This document shows, piece after piece, positions 18,268-27,557 of a stretch of DNA of 64,000 nt. The notes beneath the pieces are model-generated. The model was not told the DNA's origin. It searched no databases and worked only from the letters and a program-made list of their open reading frames with translations. The stretch is from Pelagibacterium flavum (GTDB taxonomy: Bacteria; Pseudomonadota; Alphaproteobacteria; Rhizobiales; Devosiaceae). Both the position numbers and the translations under genes were made by a program. Positions within the stretch are counted from its first letter, which is position 1; the number at the start of each line of letters is the position of its first letter. The stretch lies in contig NZ_CP107716.1 in NCBI RefSeq assembly GCF_025854335.1, forward strand, positions 1,977,001-2,041,000, read 5' to 3'.

Positions 18268-18370
18268 AGCATTTCAGCGCTTCTATGAATCGCTTCAATT
18301 GCTCTAAGTCTTTGTTTTGTCGCGTGTCCGAACCGATAAAGTGGCATCGACTTTATCTGGACACGCTCCA
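18264..18370. repeat. Dispersed two-hairpin repeat, copy B
   Basis: It starts CTAGAGC, where TAG ends the amidase gene. A left stem AGAGCA/TGCTCT is followed by AAGTCTTTGTTTTGTCGCG and a right stem GCGTGTCC/GGACACGC enclosing GATAAAGT/ACTTTATC. The stem sequence differs from copy A by paired changes. Confidence 0.85.
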
Positions 18371-18500
18371 GGTTTTGACCGGTACACACCGTTTTGATTC
18401 ATCTTCAAGGGTTTGGGCGCACAATGGGCAGCGATTCTGATAAGCTCCAGAATCGCGGGGAATGGCGCAACGAGTGGGCGCGGGCCCGTGTGAGAATGCA

Positions 18501-20918
18501 ATGTTTCGACTTTTAAGCTGGCTGTTTGGCTTTTCCGTTTTTTCAGGCCTGATCGTTCTGGGCGGCGTTGCCTATTATGTCGCGCTGCTCAACGACGATC
18601 TGCCAGACTACACGGTGCTGATGGACTACCAGCCGCCGGTGACGACCCGCGTGCATGCCGCCGATGGCGTATTGCTTGCCGAATTTGCCCGGGAACGTCG
18701 GCTATTCCAGCCGGTCGAAACCATTCCGCCGATGGTGATCGAGGCCTTCCTTTCGGCCGAGGACAAGGATTTCTACTCCCATTTCGGTATCGACGTTGCC
18801 GGTGTGTTTCGCGCGGCGCGCGACAATGTCGTGCAGATGGTGGACGGCAGTTCGGGCAATCTGGTCGGCGCTTCGACCATTACCCAGCAGGTAGCAAAGA
18901 ATTTCCTTTTGACCTCGGACCAGACCTGGGACCGCAAGATCAAGGAAGCGCTCCTGGCGCTGCGGATCGAAAACACGTTCACCAAGGACGAAATTCTCGA
19001 GCTCTATCTCAACGAGATATTCCTCGGTCTCAACTCCTATGGCGTTGCGGCAGCCGCGCTCAACTATTTCGACAAGGCGCTCTATGAGCTGACCTATGCC
19101 GAGGCGGCCTATCTTGCGGCGCTGCCCAAGGGCCCCTCGAACTATCATCCTTTCAGGCGGCCCGAGGCGGCGATCGAGCGGCGGAACTGGGTGCTCGATC
19201 GGATGGCCGAGAACGGGTACATAACGCTCGAGGACGCGAGCGCCTACAAGAACGAAAACCTCAATGTCATTCCGCGGGCCGGCGGATCGCAGCTCTATTC
19301 GGCCGAATATTTTACCGAGGAAGTGCGCCGTCAGCTGGCCGGGCTGTATGGCGAAGATACGCTTTATGGCGGCGGCATGTCGGTGCGCACGTCGCTGGAC
19401 CCGCAAATGCAGCTCCATGCGCGAAAGGCGCTGATGGATGGCCTGATCGACTTCGACCAGCGGCGCGGATTTCATGCGGTCGAGGACACGATCGAGATCG
19501 GCGAGGATTGGGGCGGGGCACTGGCTGGTATTTCTCCGCTCGGAGATGTGCCCGAGTGGACGCTGGCCGTGGTCCTTGAGATGGAGGCCAATTCGGCGCG
19601 GATCGGTCTTCGACCGATGATCGACGTCGATGGGCGCGTGAGCTCGGAGCGCATCACGGGCACGCTGCCGGGTTCGGCGGTAAGCTGGGTCAACGAGCCG
19701 CTGAGCGAACTCCTTAATGTTGGTGATGTGATTTACGTCGAGCCCGTGGCCGGCGAAGAAGGTGTCTACACATTGCGGCAGGTGCCCGAGATCGAGGGCG
19801 CCATCGTTGCCATGGACCCGAGGACCGGGCGCGTTCTGGCGCTTGTGGGTGGCTTTTCGTTTGCAGAAAGCGAATTCAATCGCGCGACGCAGGCGATGCG
19901 CCAGCCGGGATCGTCTTTCAAACCTATCGTTTATGCGGCGGCGCTGGACAATGGCTATACGCCAGCAAGCGTGATCCTCGACGCGCCGCTCGAGGTGGTC
20001 AATGCCGATGGCTCGGTCTGGCAGCCGGAAAATTACGCGCGGCAGTTCTATGGGCCGCAGACGCTGCGGCGCGGCATCGAACTTTCGCGCAACGTGATGA
20101 CGGTGCGGCTGGCGCGCGATCTGGGCATGCCGATGATCGAGGAATATTCGCGCCTGTTCGGCGTTTATGACGACATGCCGCATGTGCTTGCCATGGCGCT
20201 CGGTGCTGGCGAGACGACGGTCATGCGGCTGACGGCAGCCTATGCGACCATTGCCAATGGTGGGCGCAGGATCACGCCCACGTTGATCGACCGTATCCAG
20301 GACCGGTATGGCGATACGATCTATCGCCATGACGAACGGATTTGCGAGAACTGCCAGCAGGCAGAATGGCACGGGCAGGCGGTGCCGATGATCATCGACA
20401 GCCGCGCGCAGGTGCTGGATCCCATGACGGCCTATCAGATTACGTCAATGATGGAGGGCGTCGTGCAGCGGGGCACGGGTACGGCGGTGCGGGCGATCGG
20501 GCGGCCGGTGGCGGGCAAGACAGGCACGACCAATGACTACAAGGACGCGTGGTTCGTGGGGTTCACGCCCGAACTCGCAGTTGGGGTCTATGTCGGGTAC
20601 GACACGCCGCGCAGCATGGGCTCGAGTTCGACGGGCGGCGAGTTGGCAGCGCCGATATTTGCCGATTTCGTTGCGGCAGCGCTTGAAGGCGTGCCACCCA
20701 CGCGGTTCCAGGTGCCTCAGGGCATGCATACGGACTGGATCGATCCGGCAACCGGAGTGGGAATTGTCGCGGGCGGATCCGGGGTGCAGGAGGCGTTCAA
20801 GCCGGGGACCGGGCCGAATTTGATGACCTCTGTCATCGGGGTCAATTCCCAAGCCTTCGATAATATCCAGACCGGCGCCAATCAACAGCCGGGCTTTGGG
20901 GCGGGTTCCCTTTTCTAG
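18501..20918 (+). CDS. Penicillin-binding protein 1A (transglycosylase/transpeptidase)
   Basis: The protein (805 aa from the ATG at 18501) polymerises and cross-links peptidoglycan. One membrane helix near the N-terminus is followed by a GT51 transglycosylase domain with SAEDKDFYSHFGID (catalytic Glu) and GASTITQQVAKNF. An OB-like insert follows. The transpeptidase domain has the SxxK motif in QPGSSFKPIVYA, SRNVMT as SxN, and KTGTTND as KTG. An in-frame ATG 13 codons upstream (18462) is possible, but the internal ATG puts the positive residues and the helix in the usual place. The C-terminal tail is short. Confidence 0.94.
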   Translation: MFRLLSWLFGFSVFSGLIVLGGVAYYVALLNDDLPDYTVLMDYQPPVTTRVHAADGVLLAEFARERRLFQPVETIPPMVIEAFLSAEDKDFYSHFGIDVAGVFRAARDNVVQMVDGSSGNLVGASTITQQVAKNFLLTSDQTWDRKIKEALLALRIENTFTKDEILELYLNEIFLGLNSYGVAAAALNYFDKALYELTYAEAAYLAALPKGPSNYHPFRRPEAAIERRNWVLDRMAENGYITLEDASAYKNENLNVIPRAGGSQLYSAEYFTEEVRRQLAGLYGEDTLYGGGMSVRTSLDPQMQLHARKALMDGLIDFDQRRGFHAVEDTIEIGEDWGGALAGISPLGDVPEWTLAVVLEMEANSARIGLRPMIDVDGRVSSERITGTLPGSAVSWVNEPLSELLNVGDVIYVEPVAGEEGVYTLRQVPEIEGAIVAMDPRTGRVLALVGGFSFAESEFNRATQAMRQPGSSFKPIVYAAALDNGYTPASVILDAPLEVVNADGSVWQPENYARQFYGPQTLRRGIELSRNVMTVRLARDLGMPMIEEYSRLFGVYDDMPHVLAMALGAGETTVMRLTAAYATIANGGRRITPTLIDRIQDRYGDTIYRHDERICENCQQAEWHGQAVPMIIDSRAQVLDPMTAYQITSMMEGVVQRGTGTAVRAIGRPVAGKTGTTNDYKDAWFVGFTPELAVGVYVGYDTPRSMGSSSTGGELAAPIFADFVAAALEGVPPTRFQVPQGMHTDWIDPATGVGIVAGGSGVQEAFKPGTGPNLMTSVIGVNSQAFDNIQTGANQQPGFGAGSLF

Positions 20919-20990
20919 TGGCTTGCAGGCGGTTGATTGTCGCTTTCAATGCCGCTAAGTCAGCCTGCGAACAGAAATACGGAAAGAGAT

Positions 20991-22107
20991 ATGCGCGCAG
21001 ACGTTCTCAAGACTGTCGACGAAATCAAGCAGGCCCTAAGCCTGCTGAGGAGGCATCTTTGACTGGGATACAGCAGAAAGACGCCTCGACGCGCTGAACG
21101 CACGCTCTGAATCTGGCGATCTCTGGAACGATCCGGAGGAAGCCCGCAAGGTGATGAGCGAACGCCAGTCGCTCGAAAGCGCCATCGACACGGTCAAAAC
21201 GCTTGAAGCCGGGATCAGCGACAACATCGAATTAATCGAACTCGGTGAGGCCGAGGGCGACGATGAGATCGTATCGGAAGCCGAAAAGGCGCTGGTCGAG
21301 CTGAAAAGCACCGCGGCACGCATGCGAGTGGAAACCCTGCTTTCCGGCGAAGCGGACGCGAACGACTGCTATCTCGAAGTCCATTCGGGGGCTGGGGGCA
21401 CCGAAAGCCAGGACTGGGCGCAGATGCTGTTCCGCATGTACACGCGCTGGGCCGAACGGCGCGGGTTCAAGGTCGAGACCATCGAGTACAGCGCCGGTGA
21501 AGAAGCGGGCATCAAGGGTGCAACCATCCTGATCAAGGGCCACAATGCCTATGGCTGGCTCAAGACAGAAAGCGGCGTGCACCGGCTGGTGCGCATTTCG
21601 CCCTATGACAGCCAGGCGCGGCGGCATACGAGCTTTTCGAGCGTCTGGGTCTATCCGGTGATCGATGATTCGATCGATATCGACGTCAACGAATCCGACG
21701 TTCGTATCGATACCTACCGCGCGTCCGGCGCGGGCGGTCAGCACGTCAATACAACCGATTCGGCGGTGCGTATCACCCATATCGCCACCGGAATCGTGGT
21801 GCAGTGCCAGAACGAGCGCAGCCAGCACAAGAACAAGGCGCAGGCCTGGGATATGCTGAGGGCGCGGCTTTACGAACTCGAGCTGCAAAAGCGTGAGGAA
21901 GCCGCCAGTGCCAAAGCGGCCTCAAAGACCGAGATCGGGTGGGGACACCAGATCCGCTCCTATGTGCTTCAGCCCTATCAGTTGGTGAAGGATCTGCGCA
22001 CGCAGGTGGAAAGCACGGCGCCGGCCGATGTGCTGGATGGCGCGCTCGACCCGTTCATGGAAGCCTCTCTCGCCCAGCGGGTGGGGGCAGACAAGGACGA
22101 GGAATAG
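20991..22107 (+). CDS. prfB: Peptide chain release factor 2, made by programmed +1 frameshift
   Basis: The coding sequence is 20991-21059 joined to 21061-22107, giving 371 aa. The first 23 codons run from ATG to CTT and meet an in-frame TGA; skipping one T continues as [11 protein letters not shown]2 reads UGA and UAA stops. Seen are the SPF-type tripeptide context region, [10 protein letters not shown] with the conserved GGTE, and [21 protein letters not shown] containing the GGQ that triggers peptide release. A reading that ignores the shift would start at an internal ATG (21151) and lose about 53 residues. The frameshift makes the factor limit its own synthesis. Confidence 0.95.
21051..21063 (+). 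promoter_or_regulatory. prfB frameshift site
   Basis: The signal reads AGG CAT CTT TGA C, preceded by AGG so that a perfect AGGAGG Shine-Dalgarno sequence lies 3 nt before CTT. This is the classic layout of the RF2 autoregulatory frameshift. Confidence 0.92.
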
Positions 22108-22125
22108 GCTGTAGTAGCTTTGGGC

Positions 22126-23259
22126 CTAGTGCAGATACGCCGCCAGAGTGCGCCCGGCGGCGATGAAGCGCGACGGGTCGATGGCGCTGCCGCCCTTGCG
22201 GACTTCGAAATGAACGTGAGGACCGGTTGAGCGACCGGTCGATCCCGCCCGACCGATTTGCTGGCCGCCGGTTATTGTCTGGCCAACGCTGACGCCGAGA
22301 TGGCTCAAATGGGCATAGCGGGTGGAAAGCCCGTTGCCGTGGTCGATTTCGACCATATTGCCATATCCGCCATTGGACGCAGCAAAGCTGACCGTGCCGC
22401 TTGCCGCCGCAAGCACGGGGGTTCCTGTTGAGGCGCGGAAATCAATGCCGGAGTGGAAGGCGGCGCGCTTGAGAAACGGGTCTGTGCGGTTGCCGAAGGA
22501 TGAGGTGATGGTGCCACCACCATTGACCGGAGGCTGGATGGGGGCCGTCAACAGGGCGCGGCGGGCCGATTGGTAGCGCGCCAGAGCGTCGGCCACTGCG
22601 TTGGCTTCGTCGATGATCGAGCCGGGCTCGCCACCGGCTGGAATAAACGGGCCGCCTACGCCATCCGTCACAAGCCGCGGTTCGATGCCTACGCTGCGCA
22701 GCCCTGAAACGATCTCGTTGGTCGAGAGGGTCGCTGCATCGGAGAGTGAAACCAGCGCCATTCGGGTTTCCTCCTGCATGGAAAGCAGGGTGTCGGCCAA
22801 AAGTGCAGTGTCGCCGGAAAAAGCGAAGGGCTGGGCTCCAATCGATCCGGTTGTCATGGTGTCGGGTTCTGCGGCTTGGCCGGCAATGCCCATTTCGTGG
22901 GCCATTTCAGTGAGTGCGCGGACATATTCGTGCTGTTCGGACAGCACTTCCTGCTGCTGAACAAGCTCATGCATCTGCAGGTTCATGTCGCCCATCTGGG
23001 CGTATTGGCGGGAGTGAAGCCTATCGACTTCCAGGCGCAGTTCGGTAATGCGCTGTTCATAGGCTGTCAGGATGGTGGAATTGTCCTCGCGCAGCAGACT
23101 GTTGATTTCGGGGGCGAAATAGAGGGCAAGGGCCGTCACCGCGTTGGTGACCAGAAGTAGCGCGACAACCGACATCAAGAGAAGGTAAGCGCCCGCACCA
23201 CTCTTGCGGGTCGCGGCTTTCTGCCGACCCAATACTATCGTCTGATCCCCCGAACGCAC
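22126..23259 (-). CDS. M23 (LytM-type) peptidase, membrane anchored
   Basis: The 377-aa protein starts at a GTG. One membrane segment (about residues 25-47) is followed by a coiled-coil region (about 55-115, with MHELVQQQEVLSEQHEYV) and a C-terminal LytM domain with HSGIDFRASTGTPV (zinc His and Asp), YAHLSHLGVSVGQ and GPHVHFEVR (catalytic HxH). It acts on peptidoglycan or activates amidases, as EnvC/NlpD-like proteins do. It lies convergent to prfB, 18 bp apart. All zinc ligands seem present, so it is probably an active endopeptidase. Confidence 0.92.
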   Translation of the reverse strand: MRSGDQTIVLGRQKAATRKSGAGAYLLLMSVVALLLVTNAVTALALYFAPEINSLLREDNSTILTAYEQRITELRLEVDRLHSRQYAQMGDMNLQMHELVQQQEVLSEQHEYVRALTEMAHEMGIAGQAAEPDTMTTGSIGAQPFAFSGDTALLADTLLSMQEETRMALVSLSDAATLSTNEIVSGLRSVGIEPRLVTDGVGGPFIPAGGEPGSIIDEANAVADALARYQSARRALLTAPIQPPVNGGGTITSSFGNRTDPFLKRAAFHSGIDFRASTGTPVLAAASGTVSFAASNGGYGNMVEIDHGNGLSTRYAHLSHLGVSVGQTITGGQQIGRAGSTGRSTGPHVHFEVRKGGSAIDPSRFIAAGRTLAAYLH

Positions 23260-23330
23260 TGATGGTCCCCTGATGACGCAATTCTTACATCCAACATCAG
23301 GAATTATGCAGCGCTATAGTTAATGCCGGG

Positions 23331-23810
23331 CTAACCTATGGCTTTCATGACACGTTCGACATGTCCCTTGGCTCTGATATTGGGCCAGACCTGAGCGATC
23401 CTGCCTTCGGGGTCGATCAGGACGGTGGACCGGATCAGGCCTTCGTAGGTCCGGCCATAATTCTTTTTCTCTCCCCACACGCCGTATGGGCCGATGGCCT
23501 TGTGATCGGGGTCCGAGAGCAAGATGGGTGATAGCGCGTATTTCTGCCGGAAATTGGAGAGTTTTTCGACGCTGTCGGGGGATATGCCGACGAGCACGAT
23601 ATCGCGTTCGGCGAACCATTTTGCGTTCGCAGTGAAGGCGAGGTTCTGGTCGTTGCAGGCGGGGGTATCGGCCTGCGGGTAGAAATAGATGAGCACCGAC
23701 CTGCCGCGCTGATCCGACAATGTGAAGGGCTCGCCCGCGTCCGTTTGCAGGGTGAAATCGGGAGCAGATTTGCCGACAGCCGGTATGGTCATGAGGAGGG
23801 CCTTTTCCAT
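23331..23810 (-). CDS. bcp: Bcp/PrxQ-type peroxiredoxin with a single cysteine
   Basis: This 159-aa thiol peroxidase reduces H2O2 and organic peroxides. It has the thioredoxin fold start VGKSAPDFTL, FYPQADTPACNDQ with the peroxidatic cysteine near residue 52, and GISPDSVEKLSNF. It is odd in having only one Cys: the resolving cysteine usually five residues later (TPGCTxEAC) is replaced, so it would work as a 1-Cys enzyme with an outside thiol. The ATG at 23808-23810 has AGGGA before it; an alternative ATG is at 23792. Confidence 0.9.
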   Translation of the reverse strand: MEKALLMTIPAVGKSAPDFTLQTDAGEPFTLSDQRGRSVLIYFYPQADTPACNDQNLAFTANAKWFAERDIVLVGISPDSVEKLSNFRQKYALSPILLSDPDHKAIGPYGVWGEKKNYGRTYEGLIRSTVLIDPEGRIAQVWPNIRAKGHVERVMKAIG

Positions 23811-23928
23811 CAATTTTCCCTGCGCATAGGGCGCGGCAGGGTATCTGTGCCATATTCAAGCCGATATGGTCGGCAAGAGACAGCTTTGATAGCCGATTCT
23901 GCGGTATTGGCGTTGGCACATATTTCCA

Positions 23929-24032
23929 GATCATTTCGCCGTGTCACGGAAACGGCGCAACGATCTAAGTCTTTGTTTTGTCGCGCTTCCGAACCGGATA
24001 AGTGGTTTCCGCTTGTCCTGGAAACGCTCTAA
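23929..24032. repeat. Dispersed two-hairpin repeat, copy C
   Basis: It contains the left hairpin around CCGTGTC/GGAAACGG, the core AAGTCTTTGTTTTGTCGCG, and a right stem GCGCTTCC/GGAAACGC. It ends 18 bp before the AsmA-like gene, so it lies upstream of a gene, unlike copies A and B. Confidence 0.8.
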
Positions 24033-24050
24033 TGGGACCTGCATCCGACA

Positions 24051-27000
24051 GTGAGTGAGACGACACGTCCCAGGCGAACCATTTTCGGCCCCAGGCGACG
24101 GTTGGCGCTCAAAATTCTTGCCCTTCTGGGCATTGGGCTGCTCGTTGTTCTGTCCCTTTTCTATGTGCGCCTTCTGTTTGGGCCGATATCGCTCGGGTTC
24201 CTGTCGGATCGGGTCAAAAGCGAAGTTGCCGGGATTGTCGATGACAGTTTTGACGTCGACTGGCGCGACTTCGGGTTGTCGCTGACCGGGCCGGTCAGCT
24301 TGGGTTTTCATCTCTCTACGGTCACCCTGACCGAGCGCGCCTCCAATGCGGTGATCGAGGCTGATGCGCTGGAGATCGGTCTGTCGCCACTGGGACTTGT
24401 GTTCGGGCGACCCCAGGCGCGCATCATTCTGATCGAGCCCCGCTTCCAGATGGTTCAGGACCTGCTGGGCCCGAGGCTCTCGCGGTTCGAATTTCTCGAA
24501 GAAGACGGCACTGGCGAGACAGTGGTGCGCGTTATTGAGGGCAGCCAGCGAGCGCCGGACGTGCAAATTGGCGATGAGGGCATTTCGGCCGGGGCGCAAG
24601 GGGCCGAGGATATCGGGTTGCGCTCGGACAATGACTGGCTGGTGGCCAATGTCGAATCTCTCAACCAGGCGCTGGCCCAGCTTGCCGAGCAGGCCATGGC
24701 GGGGCAGGTGAGGCGGTTTGAAATCCGTGACGGGTCGATCGGCGTGCTCGATACGGTCTATGGGCTTTACCGGTCGTTCGACAGGGTTGATCTCGACGTC
24801 CGATCCGGTCGCATAGATGGGCGCGTCGCTGCCAATTTTGCGGCCGAGATCGCTGGTGAGACCATGGATGGCGAGATCGTGCGCGAGATGGGTGCGCAAG
24901 GCGCGACCATAAAGGCGGACATCAGGAACCTCGATTTTTCCACGATCATCCCATTCCTCGATGACGCCAACAGTCTCGCAGCCTTGCGGGGAACGGGAAA
25001 TCTCGGCCTCTCGGTTGCGCTCGAGGCGGGCGGACGGGGCGGCGTCCAGTCGGGGCAATTCGTTGTCGATATCGACGGGACACGCCTTCGCCTCAACAAT
25101 GATTTGTTCGACGTGGCCGCCGATCCCTTTGCGGTGGACTGGTATCCCGGCCAATCGCGGTTTTCCGTCGCCGATGTCGAGGTCGCGGTTGGACAGAGCC
25201 GGGGGATTGTGGGCGGCGATATCGTCATGGGCTTTGACGAACAATTCGGCCCCACGCTGGGCATGTCACTGCGTGGGCGGGACTTGTGGCTGCATCCTGA
25301 CGATCTCGATGCGCCAGCCGAGCCGTTCGAGGAAATCCACTATGAGGGATGGTCGGCGCCGCTCTATGGCGCGGTCGGCATCGATCGGATGGTGGTGGCC
25401 AAAGAGGACGTCAGCGTCGTCATGCAGGGCCGGCTCGACATGGTGCGCGAAGGCGTGGGGCTCGACGTCTCGCTGAGCGGGCGGGGCGCGTCGGCCGACG
25501 ACATCAAGCGGTTATGGCCCTATCTATTTGCGACAGAGGGGCGGGAGTGGTTCACCCGATATGTGGCAGATGGGACTGTAGCCGGCGCCGATATGCACTT
25601 CCGGTTTCCAGTTGGCAGCATAGCGCTGGATGGCGAGCCCCGCCCGATGCCCGAGGGGGCGATGCGGATCGATCTTGTCGGCAACGGCGTGCAATTGCGC
25701 CCGCTCGAAGGGGTTCCCGAGTTTCAGGTGGGCGGCGAGGCGCGCCTGACCATGCGCGACAATCAACTGACAATGGCTTTCGAGCGGGCCAGCCTCACCG
25801 AATTTGGCGATGAGGTCTCGATCGCCAACGCTGCCTATATCAACCAGGACGTTTCAGCGAGCCAGCAGGTCTTCGAGATTTCCGGCGATGTATCGGGCCC
25901 AGTGCCGGCAATCCTTGAAGTGGTTACGAGCGATACGTTCAACCTCGCGGAAGATCTTGATTTCGGGCTCGATCCGAGTGCGTTGGCGCAAGATTTGACC
26001 GGAGAGATGTCGAGCACTGTCATTGCCACAATTGAGACCGACGACACCGGCCAGTTGGTGAGCACGGATTATGCGCTCAATGGCTCAATCTCAGATATGG
26101 CCAGCGCTCGCCCGATCCAGGGGGTCAGCTTTTCCGATGCTGATTTGACCTTTACCGCTTCGCAGGAGGGGTTCCGGGTTCTTGGAGCCGCGAGCGTGGG
26201 GGAAGCGCGGATCGACCTCGAGGCGCATCAGGCGGGAGGCGGCGCGCCGCAACTGGCGTTTGCCTCGACGCTGAGCGTTGCCGATGCAGCGGAACTGGGG
26301 ATCGATCTGTCCCAGTATATGGGCGGCACCGTGCGGGTTGTCGCCCGACCGCTCGAGGACGGCCGGATCGAGGTGCAGGCCGACCTGACGGACACTTCGC
26401 TGACGATCAGCGATATCGGGATCAGCAAGGTCCGCGGTGACGCCGGCGGTCTGGAGGCGACGGTATCGTTGGCCGATGAGGATATCGTGGTCTCCGACAT
26501 CGCCCTCAATTTCGGGACCGTGCGACTGGAGGGCGCCATGAATCTCAGTTCGGCCGGAGAGTTGGTGTCGGCTGACTTCGGTACATTCCAGATCAGTTCG
26601 GGCGACAGCGCGCAGGTGAGCATGACGCCCGTCGAAGGCGGCTATTCCCTCGCCATAAGTGGCCAGCAACTCGACCTTAAGCCAGTGCTCAAGCGGTTCT
26701 TCAATATCGAGGGGGCCGAAAATGCCGGGGCAAGCGAAGACTTGCAGGACCAGGTTTTCAACGTCAGCGTCAATCTCGAGCGGGCACTGGGCTATTTCGG
26801 CACCGTGGCATTCAACGTCGATCTCGACCTCTCGGTCATGGGCGAGCAATTGCGCAGTGTTAACCTGGCTACCCAATTCGGGAGCGGACGTTCGGCATCT
26901 GCTACGACCAATCCCTTGCCCAGCGGGCGGATCATTTCCTATGCGACCAACGATCTGGGTGAAACGCTGAGGTTCATCGGCATCTATCCGCGCCTGGTGA

Positions 27001-27524
27001 ACGGCGAGGGTAGCATGGTGATGCGGTACGATGAGAGTTCGGAAACCGATACGGGCGAGTTCGAGGTTCGCAATTTTGCGGTCGTGGACGAAGAAAACCT
27101 CGATGCTATCGTCGGGTCGCATGAGGAGTCGCAGGAGGTTCTGGCGGGCGCGTCTGCAATGGAGTTCGATTATGGCCGGGCCGAATTCGTCCGCTTCAGC
27201 GATCGCATCGAACTGGTCGAAGCCGCCATATATGGCGATACGGTGGGCGGCACGATCCGCGGCAACATCATGACCGATGCCGGGCAGTACGATCTGGCGG
27301 GAACCTATGTGCCCCTGTTCGGGCTCAACAATTTCTTCCAGCAGATTCCGGTGCTCGGGCCGATTTTCGGAGGGCGCGAGGGCGAGGGGCTGCTCGGGGT
27401 CACCTTTGCGGTGCGCGGGCCGCTGGACCAGCCCGATCTGCTGATCAACCCGGTGTCGATTTTGGCGCCCGGCGTATTTCGCACGCTGTTCGAGTACCGA
27501 TCAGCCAACCAGCCGCAGAACTGA
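24051..27524 (+). CDS. Large AsmA-like / DUF3971 inner-membrane protein
   Basis: The 1157-aa protein starts at GTG and has one N-terminal membrane helix (about residues 17-38), then a very long periplasmic part rich in beta-strand patterns with repeated turns of a dozen or so residues. The C-terminus (GTYVPLFGLNNFFQQIPVLG, then LGVTFAVRGPLDQPDLLINP) is the AsmA-like C-terminal domain seen in YhdP and TamB relatives. Such proteins form long grooves that carry phospholipids between the membranes. The gene stands alone between repeat copy C and the terminator shared with tyrS. Family assignment is good; the lipid-transport role is by analogy. Confidence 0.88.
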   Translation: MSETTRPRRTIFGPRRRLALKILALLGIGLLVVLSLFYVRLLFGPISLGFLSDRVKSEVAGIVDDSFDVDWRDFGLSLTGPVSLGFHLSTVTLTERASNAVIEADALEIGLSPLGLVFGRPQARIILIEPRFQMVQDLLGPRLSRFEFLEEDGTGETVVRVIEGSQRAPDVQIGDEGISAGAQGAEDIGLRSDNDWLVANVESLNQALAQLAEQAMAGQVRRFEIRDGSIGVLDTVYGLYRSFDRVDLDVRSGRIDGRVAANFAAEIAGETMDGEIVREMGAQGATIKADIRNLDFSTIIPFLDDANSLAALRGTGNLGLSVALEAGGRGGVQSGQFVVDIDGTRLRLNNDLFDVAADPFAVDWYPGQSRFSVADVEVAVGQSRGIVGGDIVMGFDEQFGPTLGMSLRGRDLWLHPDDLDAPAEPFEEIHYEGWSAPLYGAVGIDRMVVAKEDVSVVMQGRLDMVREGVGLDVSLSGRGASADDIKRLWPYLFATEGREWFTRYVADGTVAGADMHFRFPVGSIALDGEPRPMPEGAMRIDLVGNGVQLRPLEGVPEFQVGGEARLTMRDNQLTMAFERASLTEFGDEVSIANAAYINQDVSASQQVFEISGDVSGPVPAILEVVTSDTFNLAEDLDFGLDPSALAQDLTGEMSSTVIATIETDDTGQLVSTDYALNGSISDMASARPIQGVSFSDADLTFTASQEGFRVLGAASVGEARIDLEAHQAGGGAPQLAFASTLSVADAAELGIDLSQYMGGTVRVVARPLEDGRIEVQADLTDTSLTISDIGISKVRGDAGGLEATVSLADEDIVVSDIALNFGTVRLEGAMNLSSAGELVSADFGTFQISSGDSAQVSMTPVEGGYSLAISGQQLDLKPVLKRFFNIEGAENAGASEDLQDQVFNVSVNLERALGYFGTVAFNVDLDLSVMGEQLRSVNLATQFGSGRSASATTNPLPSGRIISYATNDLGETLRFIGIYPRLVNGEGSMVMRYDESSETDTGEFEVRNFAVVDEENLDAIVGSHEESQEVLAGASAMEFDYGRAEFVRFSDRIELVEAAIYGDTVGGTIRGNIMTDAGQYDLAGTYVPLFGLNNFFQQIPVLGPIFGGREGEGLLGVTFAVRGPLDQPDLLINPVSILAPGVFRTLFEYRSANQPQN

Positions 27525-27527
27525 AAA

Positions 27528-27550
27528 AAGGCCGGGGGTGTCCCGGCCTT
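27528..27550. terminator. Shared terminator of the AsmA-like gene and tyrS
   Basis: AAGGCCGGG and CCCGGCCTT form a 9-bp stem with a 5-nt loop; AAAA precedes it and TTCC follows. It lies between convergent genes and can serve both. Confidence 0.82.
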
Positions 27551-27557
27551 TCCTTGT

